A stretch of DNA of 64,000 bases, taken from contig NZ_CP070491.1 of the NCBI RefSeq assembly GCF_016925495.1, forward strand, positions 3,980,001 to 4,044,000, written 5' to 3'. The number at the start of each line of letters is the position of its first letter. The first letter of the stretch is position 1. Of the stretch, positions 55,293-62,885 are shown in pieces. The position numbers were made by a program, and so were the translations under genes. The notes below the pieces were generated by a model. The model was not told the DNA's origin. It saw only the letters and a list, made by a program, of their open reading frames with translations, and ran no database searches. The DNA is from Methylococcus sp. EFPC2 (lineage in GTDB: Bacteria > Pseudomonadota > Gammaproteobacteria > Methylococcales > Methylococcaceae).

Positions 55293-56036
55293 TTACCCTT
55301 CGAGTGAGAAAGAAATCGGTACCAGGACCCAGGCCGAAACGGCCTGATCGCCCTGGCGGGCCGGCACGAAGCGCCAGCGCTTGACGGTGTCGCGGGCGGA
55401 CTCGTCCAGCCGCTCGTGCCCGCTGGATTTGCGCAGCTCCACGCGCTCGGCCGCGCCGCTCGCATCGACCAGCACACACAGGACGACCACGCCCTGCTCG
55501 CTCTGGCTGCGGGATGCCGACGGATAGGCCGGCGCGGGATTGTTCAGATAGTCCGCATTGAACTTGGGTGGGCTGACCGGGGCGGGTGCCGGAGCCGGCT
55601 GAGCGGGGGCCGCTTGGACCGGCGGGGCTGCGGGCGCCGGTTCGGCAGGAGGACGGGGCGTCTCGGCCACGGCCGGAGCCGCGGCTGCGGGCTGCTCGGC
55701 CGGGCGGGAAATCACCGGCGGGCGCGGAGCCGGGCGCTCGACCCGTTTGGGCTTGGGCTTGGGCGGTTCGACCTTGGGCTTGGCCGTGGCTGGAGGTTGG
55801 GGAGCCGGCGGAGGCGGCTGCACCGTCGGCGGTGCGGGAGGGGCGATCAGTTCGACCATGACCGGTGCGGGCGGGGTTCTCGCCGGAGCCGCTTCCTGTC
55901 TATCCCCCTCGAACACCCACGCGGCCGCCGCGGCATGCAACAGAACCGCCGCAAGCAGGCACGCGGTTCGGGCCGGAGCGCTCTCGGCTCCGCTGGGGGG
56001 AGTGTATGTGCCCTGTGTATAGACTGCTGCCAGCAT
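55293..56036 (-). CDS. tonB: Energy transducer TonB
   Basis: A 247-residue protein. One N-terminal helix (TACLLAAVLLHAAAAAWVFE) includes the conserved SxxxH-like face (His in LLHAA). A long Pro/Ala/Lys linker (PPKPKPKRVERPAPRPPVIS) spans the periplasm, and the C-terminal domain has YPSASRSQSEQGVVVLCVLV and RDTVKRWRFVPARQGDQ. It transmits proton-motive force to the receptors encoded downstream. It is the second gene after hemP in the minus-strand iron operon. Confidence 0.92.
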   Translation of the reverse strand: MLAAVYTQGTYTPPSGAESAPARTACLLAAVLLHAAAAAWVFEGDRQEAAPARTPPAPVMVELIAPPAPPTVQPPPPAPQPPATAKPKVEPPKPKPKRVERPAPRPPVISRPAEQPAAAAPAVAETPRPPAEPAPAAPPVQAAPAQPAPAPAPVSPPKFNADYLNNPAPAYPSASRSQSEQGVVVLCVLVDASGAAERVELRKSSGHERLDESARDTVKRWRFVPARQGDQAVSAWVLVPISFSLEG

Positions 56037-56143
56037 GATGCCGCCTCTCGATGAGTCGAATAAACAGACCTTATCGTTGGCTGGCTACCTGGCCGTCGGG
56101 CGGGGTGGCTGGCTGGTGTTGGCCCGCACTCGGCGGGCGGATG

Positions 56144-56335
56144 CTATTTCGTCAAAATCAGTTTGTCGTTGCTGGTGATGCGCAAGCGGTATTCGCTGCC
56201 GCCATGTTCGATCACCAGTTCGCGCTCCACCCCGAGCAGTTCGGAACTGCTGATGCGGCGTCTCTGTTTGCGAACACCGGCCTCGCTTTCCGAAACGGGC
56301 GGAGCGGCGATGGGATAAGAGGTGTTTTTATTCAT
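56144..56335 (-). CDS. hemP: Hemin uptake protein HemP
   Basis: A 63-residue protein of the HemP family: RRISSSELLGVERELVIEHG then SEYRLRITSNDKLILTK, matching the family core and end. It is a small cytoplasmic protein linked to heme and iron uptake operons; in some bacteria it acts as a regulator. It lies just after a Fur-box-like site and 107 bases before tonB on the minus strand, so it is probably the first gene of the iron operon. Confidence 0.9.
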   Translation of the reverse strand: MNKNTSYPIAAPPVSESEAGVRKQRRRISSSELLGVERELVIEHGGSEYRLRITSNDKLILTK

Positions 56336-56343
56336 GACGGCTT

Positions 56344-56362
56344 AATGATAATTATTCTTGTT
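56344..56362 (-). promoter_or_regulatory. Fur-box-like operator before hemP
   Basis: AATGATAATTATTCTTGTT resembles the Fur consensus GATAATGATAATCATTATC, with matching TGATAAT and ATTAT units. It lies 9 bases upstream of the hemP ATG, where Fur would block transcription when iron is plentiful. The GC-rich remainder to 56621 shows nothing. Confidence 0.6.
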
Positions 56363-56621
56363 ACTGTCGTCAACGGCCGTGTTCGGTTGTGCCTGAGGCC
56401 GCACGCCGAGCTCGCTCGCGAATTGCGGGGACAGCCTGCACGGATGGCGGTCTTCCTGAGGTAGCGTGGGATGAGCTTGGCGGAGTCGGCAGACGAGCTT
56501 ATGCCGGGAATCGGAGGTGTAGGTCTAGAAGACCGCATGCTCCGATCCAAAGGGGAACGATGCGCGGATGTCGGTGCGATGCGTTCGGCTCGGCGGTTGG
56601 CCAGGCTTGCGGCGGTGCGCT

Positions 56622-58814
56622 TCAGCTCCAGTCGATGGGATCGATGTCCACCGACCAGCGCACGCGTCTATGCTCGGGGACGGCCGGCAATCGCTGCAGG
56701 ATATCGTCGATGAGCGTGTGGAGCGGCGCGCGCTGCTCGCATTGCATCAGGTATTGCCAACGCCAGCGGCCTGCCTGTCGCGTCAACGGGGCGGGGGCCG
56801 GGCCGAGGCCGGTCACGCCGCGGCCAGTCCATTCCTTGACGCGTTCCAGCAGCAGGCGGGGCGTTTCGGCATCGCCGCCTTCGGCTCGCCAGAGCGCCTG
56901 GTAGGAATAGGGCGGCAGGGCCGCGGCGCGGCGTTCCTGCAGTGCGGCTTCGGCGTAGGCCGGATAGCCGGCGCGCAGCAAGTCCTGCAACAGGGGATGG
57001 TCGGGGTGGCGGGTCTGCAGGACGACCAGGCCCGGCTGGCTCTCGCGCCCGGCGCGTCCGGCCACCTGCATGATGAGCTGGGCGGTGTGCTCGCCGGCGC
57101 GGAAGTCCTGGCTGTAAAAACCTGTATCCACATCCAGGATGCCGACGAGGGTGACCTTGGGGAAATGATGCCCCTTGGCCAGCATTTGGGTGCCCAGCAG
57201 GATGTCGATTTCGCCGTTTCGCGCGTCTTCCAGCAGCCTATCCAGGCTACCCTTGCGGCGCGTGCTGTCCCGATCGATGCGCGCAACGCGCGCATGCGGG
57301 AGCAGCGTGGACAGGGCCATCTCCACCCGCTCGGTGCCCAGTCCGAGCGGACGCAGGTCGGCGGTTCGACAACTCGGGCAGCGCTCCGGCACCGGGTGCT
57401 CGTGGCCGCAGTGATGGCAGCGCAAGCGCCGGTCGCGTGCGTGAATCACCATATGTGCATCGCAACGCCGGCATTCGGCGACCCAGCCGCAGGCGTGACA
57501 GATGAGGGTCGGGGCGTATCCGCGGCGGTTGAGAAACAACAGGGCCTGTTCCCCGCGGGCCAATGCGTCGCCGAGCTGGGCAACGAGCGGGGAGGACAGT
57601 CCTTCGTTCAGGCGCTGCCCGCGGATGTCTATGACCCGGAACTTGGGCGGACGCGCGGCACCCACGCGCTCGGGCAAATGCAGGGCCCAGTAGCGGCCAC
57701 GCTGGACGTTGCCCAAACTTTCCAGGCATGGCGTTGCCGATCCCAGCAGAACGGGGATGTTCAGGCGGCGCGCGCGCACCACGGCCAGATCGCGGGCGGA
57801 GAAGCGGAATCCCTCCTGCTGTTTGAAAGAAGTGTCGTGCTCTTCGTCCAGCACGATCAAGCCCGGCCGCCTGAGCGGGGTGAACACCGCCGAGCGCGTG
57901 CCCAGCATCACCGAGGCTACTCCACGCTGCATGGCCAGCCACGCGCGCAGCCTTTCACTCTCGCTGAGGCCCGAATGGAACACGACCACCCGTTCGGCGA
58001 ATCGGGTCCGAAATCCCGCTTCCAGTTGGGGCGTCAGGCTGATCTCCGGCAACAGGATCAGGGCCTGCTCACCGCGAGCCAAGACGGCTTGCACCGCTTG
58101 CAGATAAACCTCGGTTTTGCCGCTGCCTGTTACCCCGTCCAGCAGAAAGGCCCCGTAGCGGCCCAGTGATAGTGTCAGCCGGTCCAGGGCCTGCGTTTGC
58201 GCGTCGTTGAGCGCGAGCGCCGGCGCCAGGTGTTCGGTGGAGGGCGGTAAGTCGGTCGGTGCATCCCGGAAACAAGCCCAGCCGCGCTCGATCAGGGCCT
58301 GCGCCGGCGGGCGCCAGGCCCACTCCTGGGTGGCCAGCTCATCGACCGGAACGCCGGTAGGCCGCTCGCCCAGCCATTGGAACAGCAAGGCCTGGCGGCG
58401 CGCGCGCGCGAGCGCCTTGCCATCCGCTGATTTGCCGGCTTCGGTCAGGCAGAGAACCTGAGCCGCTTCGATGCGCGCCGGCCGTCCTTGTCGCAGCAGA
58501 ATGGGAAAAGCGGTGGCGAACACCTCGCCGACGGGATGGTGATAATACGCGCTGGCCCAGCGCAGGACGGAGACGTCGGCCGGCGCGAGCAGGGAGCATT
58601 CGTCCAGCACGCTGGATACCGGCTTGAGGCGTTTGGGGTCGACGCTGGTTTGGTCTTCGATGCCGAGCAGGAAGCCGACGCACAGGCGCCGGCCGAAAGG
58701 CACCAGCAGGCGCATGCCGGGCTGGAGCCGCTCCATGGGGAAGTCCGCCGGCGGCAGATAATCATAGGTTTGCCGCAGCGGAACCTGGGCGGCCACCTTG
58801 AGCACCCGGGTCAT
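56622..58814 (-). CDS. priA: Primosomal protein N', replication-restart helicase
   Basis: A 730-residue protein (E. coli PriA has 732). It reloads the replisome at stalled forks. The N-terminal 3'-DNA-binding domain starts VLKVAAQVPLRQTYDYLPPA. Helicase motifs are Walker A DGVTGSGKTEVYLQAV, Walker B VLDEEHDTSFKQQEG, LLGSATPCLES and QVAGRAGRESQPG. The zinc-binding insertion is complete, with CHACGWVAECRRCDAHMVIH and CHHCGHEHPVPERCPSCRT giving eight Cys. The ATG at 58814 is chosen over a TTG three codons upstream. It is convergent with nothing and shares no operon. Confidence 0.95.
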   Translation of the reverse strand: MTRVLKVAAQVPLRQTYDYLPPADFPMERLQPGMRLLVPFGRRLCVGFLLGIEDQTSVDPKRLKPVSSVLDECSLLAPADVSVLRWASAYYHHPVGEVFATAFPILLRQGRPARIEAAQVLCLTEAGKSADGKALARARRQALLFQWLGERPTGVPVDELATQEWAWRPPAQALIERGWACFRDAPTDLPPSTEHLAPALALNDAQTQALDRLTLSLGRYGAFLLDGVTGSGKTEVYLQAVQAVLARGEQALILLPEISLTPQLEAGFRTRFAERVVVFHSGLSESERLRAWLAMQRGVASVMLGTRSAVFTPLRRPGLIVLDEEHDTSFKQQEGFRFSARDLAVVRARRLNIPVLLGSATPCLESLGNVQRGRYWALHLPERVGAARPPKFRVIDIRGQRLNEGLSSPLVAQLGDALARGEQALLFLNRRGYAPTLICHACGWVAECRRCDAHMVIHARDRRLRCHHCGHEHPVPERCPSCRTADLRPLGLGTERVEMALSTLLPHARVARIDRDSTRRKGSLDRLLEDARNGEIDILLGTQMLAKGHHFPKVTLVGILDVDTGFYSQDFRAGEHTAQLIMQVAGRAGRESQPGLVVLQTRHPDHPLLQDLLRAGYPAYAEAALQERRAAALPPYSYQALWRAEGGDAETPRLLLERVKEWTGRGVTGLGPAPAPLTRQAGRWRWQYLMQCEQRAPLHTLIDDILQRLPAVPEHRRVRWSVDIDPIDWS

Positions 58815-58849
58815 CGAGGCCAAATCACTCGATGCGGAAGGATGCTCAC

Positions 58850-60064
58850 CTAGCCCGCAAGGTCGAGCGAGGCGGCGACTTCATTTGCCCAGGCGACGGA
58901 TTCCCGGTAGGCCCGTCCTATCTCGGTTACCGGAAGCTCGGAAAATCGCAGCGTATCCAGGCTCCAATGTTCATAATCGATGACGCAGTTCAGCGCTTCG
59001 CCCAGCACGCCCTCGCGATTAACCAGTGCCCGCGCGACCGCATCGGCCAGCGGCAAGTCCTCGATGATTTCATCCAGCGGCGCGCCCAACATATGATCGA
59101 GCATGGACATCAGGCCCGTCAGAAAGAATTCATCGCTGCTCCCACGGTGCGCGGCGACCGCGAGTCGTTCGCACATCTTGGCGCGGCTCAGCGAAACCAC
59201 GATGATTTCCTTCGACTCTGCGGGAAAACTGACCAGGGCGAGCAGACTGGCCCAGCGCTTGGTCTCATTGAGGCCCAGCATCACGATGGCATGGCGGATC
59301 GTTTCGATTTTTTTCCGCAGTCCGAATGCCGCCGAGGTATTGAGGTAGCGGAGCAATTTATAACTCAGGCGCGCGTCGGTCGAAATGATCTGCGCCAGTT
59401 CGCCGACATCCACGTCGGCACGATTGATTTCAGCCAACAGGCGGACCACCGCGTGGTGCCCGTGATGGGTCTTTTTCCCCTGGACCACGTGCGGGCGGCT
59501 GAACAAGTAACCCTGAAAATAGTCGCAGCCCATCGTGCGATACTCGATGTACTGCTCGTGGGTTTCGACCTTTTCGGCCAGGAATTTAACCGAAAACCGG
59601 CCCAGCAATTCCATGTACTTCCGGCCGGTCTCGGGGCTCATGTTCAATATGTCCAGCTTGACGATATGGGCCAGTTTGATCACCGGCAGCCAGGGGTCGG
59701 AAAGGACGAAGTCGTCCAGTGCAATCGTATAGCCGTCACGGGCCAAGGCTTGTACCGCGCCGATCAAGGCATCGTCGATCGCCACGCTCTCAAGGATTTC
59801 GATCACCACCTTGTCCTTGGGCAACAGATGGGCCGTGCCGTTCAGCAGGTTCTCGCGGGTGAAGTTGATGAAGGCGCGGTGCGGACCAACGACCTTGTTC
59901 AGCCCTTCCTCGAGCAAGCTGTTGACGATGACTTCGTTGCTGGCGTCGGTCGCTTCGGTTTCCTGTGGCCCGCGTCCCTGGGCATCACGAAACAGCAGTT
60001 CATAGGCGAAAATGTCGAGATTGCGATCGAAGATTTGCTGGCGACCGATCAGAAATTCTTGCAT
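58850..60064 (-). CDS. EAL-HDOD signalling protein
   Basis: A 404-residue protein with an N-terminal YuxH-type EAL domain (about 1-200) and a C-terminal HDOD domain (about 205-395). The EAL part starts FLIGRQQIFDRNLDIFAYEL, with ELLFR in place of EALIR, and continues AFINFTRENLL, VVIEILESVAIDD and FLAEKVETHEQYI. Other catalytic residues (the Asn of INFT, the Glu of EILE) are present, but the family is often inactive. HDOD: AQIISTDARLSYKLLRYLNT. It probably signals without hydrolysing c-di-GMP. It starts right after priA with no overlap. Confidence 0.87.
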   Translation of the reverse strand: MQEFLIGRQQIFDRNLDIFAYELLFRDAQGRGPQETEATDASNEVIVNSLLEEGLNKVVGPHRAFINFTRENLLNGTAHLLPKDKVVIEILESVAIDDALIGAVQALARDGYTIALDDFVLSDPWLPVIKLAHIVKLDILNMSPETGRKYMELLGRFSVKFLAEKVETHEQYIEYRTMGCDYFQGYLFSRPHVVQGKKTHHGHHAVVRLLAEINRADVDVGELAQIISTDARLSYKLLRYLNTSAAFGLRKKIETIRHAIVMLGLNETKRWASLLALVSFPAESKEIIVVSLSRAKMCERLAVAAHRGSSDEFFLTGLMSMLDHMLGAPLDEIIEDLPLADAVARALVNREGVLGEALNCVIDYEHWSLDTLRFSELPVTEIGRAYRESVAWANEVAASLDLAG

Positions 60065-60192
60065 TCAATATCCGTTAACCCATGCTTGGGTTGGGCAAAT
60101 GTCGCGGCCGGTGAGGATAATACGATATCCAATCCCGAATTCCATGTCTCGCCCGTGCTGGCCACGACGAGATTGCGCGCGAGTAAGCAAAA

Positions 60193-60807
60193 ATGCAGAA
60201 CATTCATGTAGCCCTACCGGGTGCCGTCGAGTCCCCTGCGTCGTGTCGTCCGCACGAATTGGTCGAGTTGATCCGATTGGATCCGGCGTTGCGTCTCGAT
60301 GTGCGTTACGCGACGGCCGAGAATTTCATCGGACGTGCCGTTTATCCCGAGGCGCGAGTATTGTTGCAACGCCCCGGCGCCGAAGCGCTGGTTCGTATCA
60401 ACCGCCGTCTTAAGGGCCTGGGTTATGGACTTTTGATTTTTGACGGTTACCGGCCCTGGTCGATTACCCAACTGTTTTGGGAACTGGTCTCCGAGAAGCA
60501 ACGACCCTATGTCGCCGATCCCGCCGAAGGCTCGCGTCATAATCGGGGCTGCGCCGTCGACCTGACACTATACGACCTGATGACCGGTCGAGAGGTGACC
60601 ATGCCCAGCGCGTACGACGAAATGAACGAGCGGGCCCATCCGGACTATGCCGGCGGCGACCCCGAACCTCGCCGCATGCGAGAGCTGCTGCGCACCGCCA
60701 TGGAAGCGGACGGCTTCACCGTATACCCGACGGAATGGTGGCATTTCGATTACAAGGACTGGCGCGAATACGCCCTGCTGGATCTGCCGTTTCACGCGAT
60801 AGTTTGA
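60193..60807 (+). CDS. D-alanyl-D-alanine dipeptidase, VanX/DdpX type
   Basis: A 204-residue zinc peptidase of the M15D family. The zinc-binding motif SRHNRGCAVDLTLYD gives the His and Asp ligands, and EWWHFDYKDW the catalytic Glu and third His ligand. RYATAENFIGRAVYPEARVL is the typical N-terminal segment. It cleaves D-Ala-D-Ala dipeptides, either for resistance or for recycling of wall fragments; with no VanA or VanH nearby, a recycling role (as DdpX) is more likely. No signal peptide is seen, so it is probably cytoplasmic. Confidence 0.9.
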   Translation: MQNIHVALPGAVESPASCRPHELVELIRLDPALRLDVRYATAENFIGRAVYPEARVLLQRPGAEALVRINRRLKGLGYGLLIFDGYRPWSITQLFWELVSEKQRPYVADPAEGSRHNRGCAVDLTLYDLMTGREVTMPSAYDEMNERAHPDYAGGDPEPRRMRELLRTAMEADGFTVYPTEWWHFDYKDWREYALLDLPFHAIV

Positions 60808-60904
60808 AGCCAGTTGTCGCGCATCGTAGGTATGGCGCGCGCGTTGGAGGGCGAAATTATCCAAAAGTGAACTATTTCACATCGAATACGGCATTATCTA
60901 ACTT

Positions 60905-61054
60905 ACAAGCGCCCCGGATTTTGTCAGACTTACACCCGTCGCCAAAATCGGATACGGATTTCAAGGAAATTGCACAGGAAAGTGACCAGGGACGGAAGGA
61001 GTAATGCCAACCAAGCAGGCGACAACCCCCGGCAGGGATGCACGGGGGTTTTTT
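60905..61054 (+). ncRNA. Possible GGA-rich small RNA with intrinsic terminator
   Basis: Eight GGA triplets occur between 60916 and 61000 (starting at 60916, 60950, 60956, 60965, 60977, 60990, 60994 and 60998), and a strong terminator follows: AACCCCCG/CGGGGGTT around an 11-base loop, then six T (61024-61054). This is the layout of RsmY/RsmZ/CsrB RNAs that bind CsrA. No clear promoter or GacA box is seen, so this is only a candidate. An ATG at 61004 with AGGAG upstream runs through the terminator and is unlikely to be a gene. Confidence 0.3.
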
Positions 61055-61124
61055 ATGCCCGGAAGATTGTGTAGCGCCGGACTCGGGGATCGGTGTATGG
61101 AGGTCCGTGGTCCCACAGCTCATT

Positions 61125-61778
61125 TCATGAGGCGTGGTCCGCGAGAAAGTCGCGGATGTCTGCGCGCGTCGAGACCTTCAGGCGGCGCTTCAACTGTTGC
61201 CTGAGCTGTTCCAGGATAGCCTTGGTTCGCGCCGAACCGTAGGGTTCCCGTTCGACCCAAACTTCCAGAGTCATTAGCGCATGCGTGCGCACTTGCCCGC
61301 TGGGATCGGCGCTGGCGGCGACGACCGCCGATACGGTCGATTTGCCGGGTTTGCTCACCGAAGACAAGGCCTCCGCCGCCGCTGAACGCACACTTTCATC
61401 GCGGTCGGTCTGCAGCGCGCGCAGTAGGATCCCTTCCGATTCCTTGTTCGGATAAGCGGCCAGTTGTTGTAGGGCACCGACACGCATTTCGGCGTCCGGA
61501 CTCTGCAATTCCTTGCCGGCCAGATTTATTTGTTCGGTGACGATGGGGCCGGAAATTTCCCCGGCTTCGCCGTTGGCTTGTCCGGAGGCGCTCGAAAAGC
61601 CGGCCGCCAGAGCTTGTAGCCTTTCGGTCGGTGCACGGGGCGCCGGTGCGACGGGACGCGCATCGGTGACCGGCGGTCGGATGGGATGTGGTGGCGCCGA
61701 ACGCGCCGAGAAATAAAGGACTGTGGCGGTTGCCACGACGCCCGATGCCAAGAGAAGACGACGGCTGAATGCGCTCAC
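61125..61778 (-). CDS. Exported HEAT-repeat protein
   Basis: A 217-residue protein. An N-terminal hydrophobic stretch (LLLASGVVATATVLYFSARS) is a membrane anchor or signal. A Pro-rich linker follows. The rest consists of HEAT-like repeats: AEMRVGALQQLAAYPNKESE, ESVRSAAAEALSSVSKPGKS and GQVRTHALMTLEVWVEREPY. These form alpha-helical solenoids for protein-protein contact. The GTG start at 61778 has no obvious ribosome-binding site. It follows the HbpS-like gene and its terminator on the same strand. No enzyme function is expected. Confidence 0.72.
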   Translation of the reverse strand: MSAFSRRLLLASGVVATATVLYFSARSAPPHPIRPPVTDARPVAPAPRAPTERLQALAAGFSSASGQANGEAGEISGPIVTEQINLAGKELQSPDAEMRVGALQQLAAYPNKESEGILLRALQTDRDESVRSAAAEALSSVSKPGKSTVSAVVAASADPSGQVRTHALMTLEVWVEREPYGSARTKAILEQLRQQLKRRLKVSTRADIRDFLADHAS

Positions 61779-61791
61779 GCCATACCCGGAA

Positions 61792-61818
61792 CAAAAAAGC
61801 GGGCGATGTACGCCCGCT
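61792..61818 (-). terminator. Rho-independent terminator after the HbpS-like gene
   Basis: On the minus strand, AGCGGGCG/CGCCCGCT with loop TACAT, then six T. It lies 24 bases after the stop codon. Confidence 0.85.
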
Positions 61819-61841
61819 CGTTGGAGACTGTAACTACGGAA

Positions 61842-62666
61842 TTACGGAGCCTGCAGGATACCGACGTTGGTGCCGACCTTGGTGTTCGGAGCGGCCGGGT
61901 GGGACCAGGCATTCCAGTAGTCGGCGGAGCCGCTTTCGAGGATCAGCTCGTCGCCCTTGGCGGCGCCGGCGATCGGCGTCTGTGCGACACCGGCTACATC
62001 GACGTTGAAGGTCGTGATGCCGACGGTACCTGCGGCAGGATGTTTGCCCAGAGCTTCACGCACACGCCATGCGAAAGCGTGATCCGCGACGGAAGTATCG
62101 CCGGATACGCCGATCGCGCCGACCTTCGTGCCGCCGGCATAGAGCGCCAGGCCGCCACCGAAGACGTTGACGCCGCCGATGCGACGGCCTTTCAGCGGAT
62201 CTTCCGCGGTGCCATATTTCTTGGGATTGCCGGCATAGGCGGTGCTGGCGTCGACCGGGTTGCTGTGCTGCAGACCGAACAGGCTGCCACCCGGCTGGGT
62301 GGCCTTATACAGATTCGCGGTGGAGATGACATAGCCGTTGAGGCTGAATGCGTTGGCGGTGTTGGCCTTCTGCGCGGAGATGACGCGGCTGCCCAGCCAT
62401 TCGCTGTTGCTGGCGTTTTCACCGGTTGCGCCGTTGGTCACCACTTCGATCACTTTTCCCGTGTTGTCCACCAGGGTGACCCAAAACTTCAGCGGATAGC
62501 CGCCGTCCAGGTCGTCGGTGGTGGCTTGATTTACCGCAGCGACGAGTTGATCACGGCTGATGCCCGTGTTGTTGGTCGCGCCGCCGGCATCCGCCGAAAC
62601 GGTTTGGGCACCGAAGGCCAAAGCCAGGGTGCTGATGAACAGGGAAATAGTGTTTCTAAGCTTCAT
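61842..62666 (-). CDS. GlcG/HbpS family secreted protein
   Basis: A 274-residue protein. The signal peptide runs MKLRNTISLFISTLALAFGA to VSA. The mature part has the HbpS/GlcG fold (DUF336): LKFWVTLVDNTGKVIEVVTN, then the segment with RRIGGVNVFGGGLALYAGG and VGAIGVSGDTSVADHAFAWR. HbpS-like proteins bind heme or small ligands and form octamers. The ATG at 62666 is followed by the signal peptide; the extension to 62798 is not supported. An intrinsic terminator ends the transcript. Its role here is not clear. Confidence 0.85.
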   Translation of the reverse strand: MKLRNTISLFISTLALAFGAQTVSADAGGATNNTGISRDQLVAAVNQATTDDLDGGYPLKFWVTLVDNTGKVIEVVTNGATGENASNSEWLGSRVISAQKANTANAFSLNGYVISTANLYKATQPGGSLFGLQHSNPVDASTAYAGNPKKYGTAEDPLKGRRIGGVNVFGGGLALYAGGTKVGAIGVSGDTSVADHAFAWRVREALGKHPAAGTVGITTFNVDVAGVAQTPIAGAAKGDELILESGSADYWNAWSHPAAPNTKVGTNVGILQAP

Positions 62667-62838
62667 AAAAGTCCCTCTAGTACAGGTTGTTAGCAAGCAT
62701 GAACTCAACAGCCGGTCGGCCGTGAAGCGCCGGAAACCGTCCGATTGCGAGGTCTCTGCGCGAGTAAGGATTGTTGTTATACGCGGCGCCGAAGTCAATA
62801 AACTTTTCCCGCCAATTTTGTGAACTGCATCACAAAGC

Positions 62839-62863
62839 AGCCGGACGGGAGGCCCGTCCGGCT
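62839..62863. terminator. Strong hairpin after typA
   Basis: A perfect 11-bp stem AGCCGGACGGG/CCCGTCCGGCT with a 3-base loop, followed on the minus strand by GCTTTGTG. It lies 23 bases after the typA stop. Confidence 0.7.
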
Positions 62864-62885
62864 GGCTTCCGCGACGAGTCGACGA

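Noticed and set aside
56471-56713. 80-codon plus-strand frame between hemP and priA
   Set aside because: It has no ribosome-binding site, no recognisable domain and runs into the priA 3' end.
60880-60935. GacA binding box before the GGA-rich candidate RNA
   Set aside because: Two CTTACA half-sites occur, but the TGTAAG half at the right spacing is absent.
61004-61204. Protein gene starting at 61004 after an AGGAG site
   Set aside because: The frame runs through an intrinsic terminator and into the antisense of the HEAT-repeat gene.
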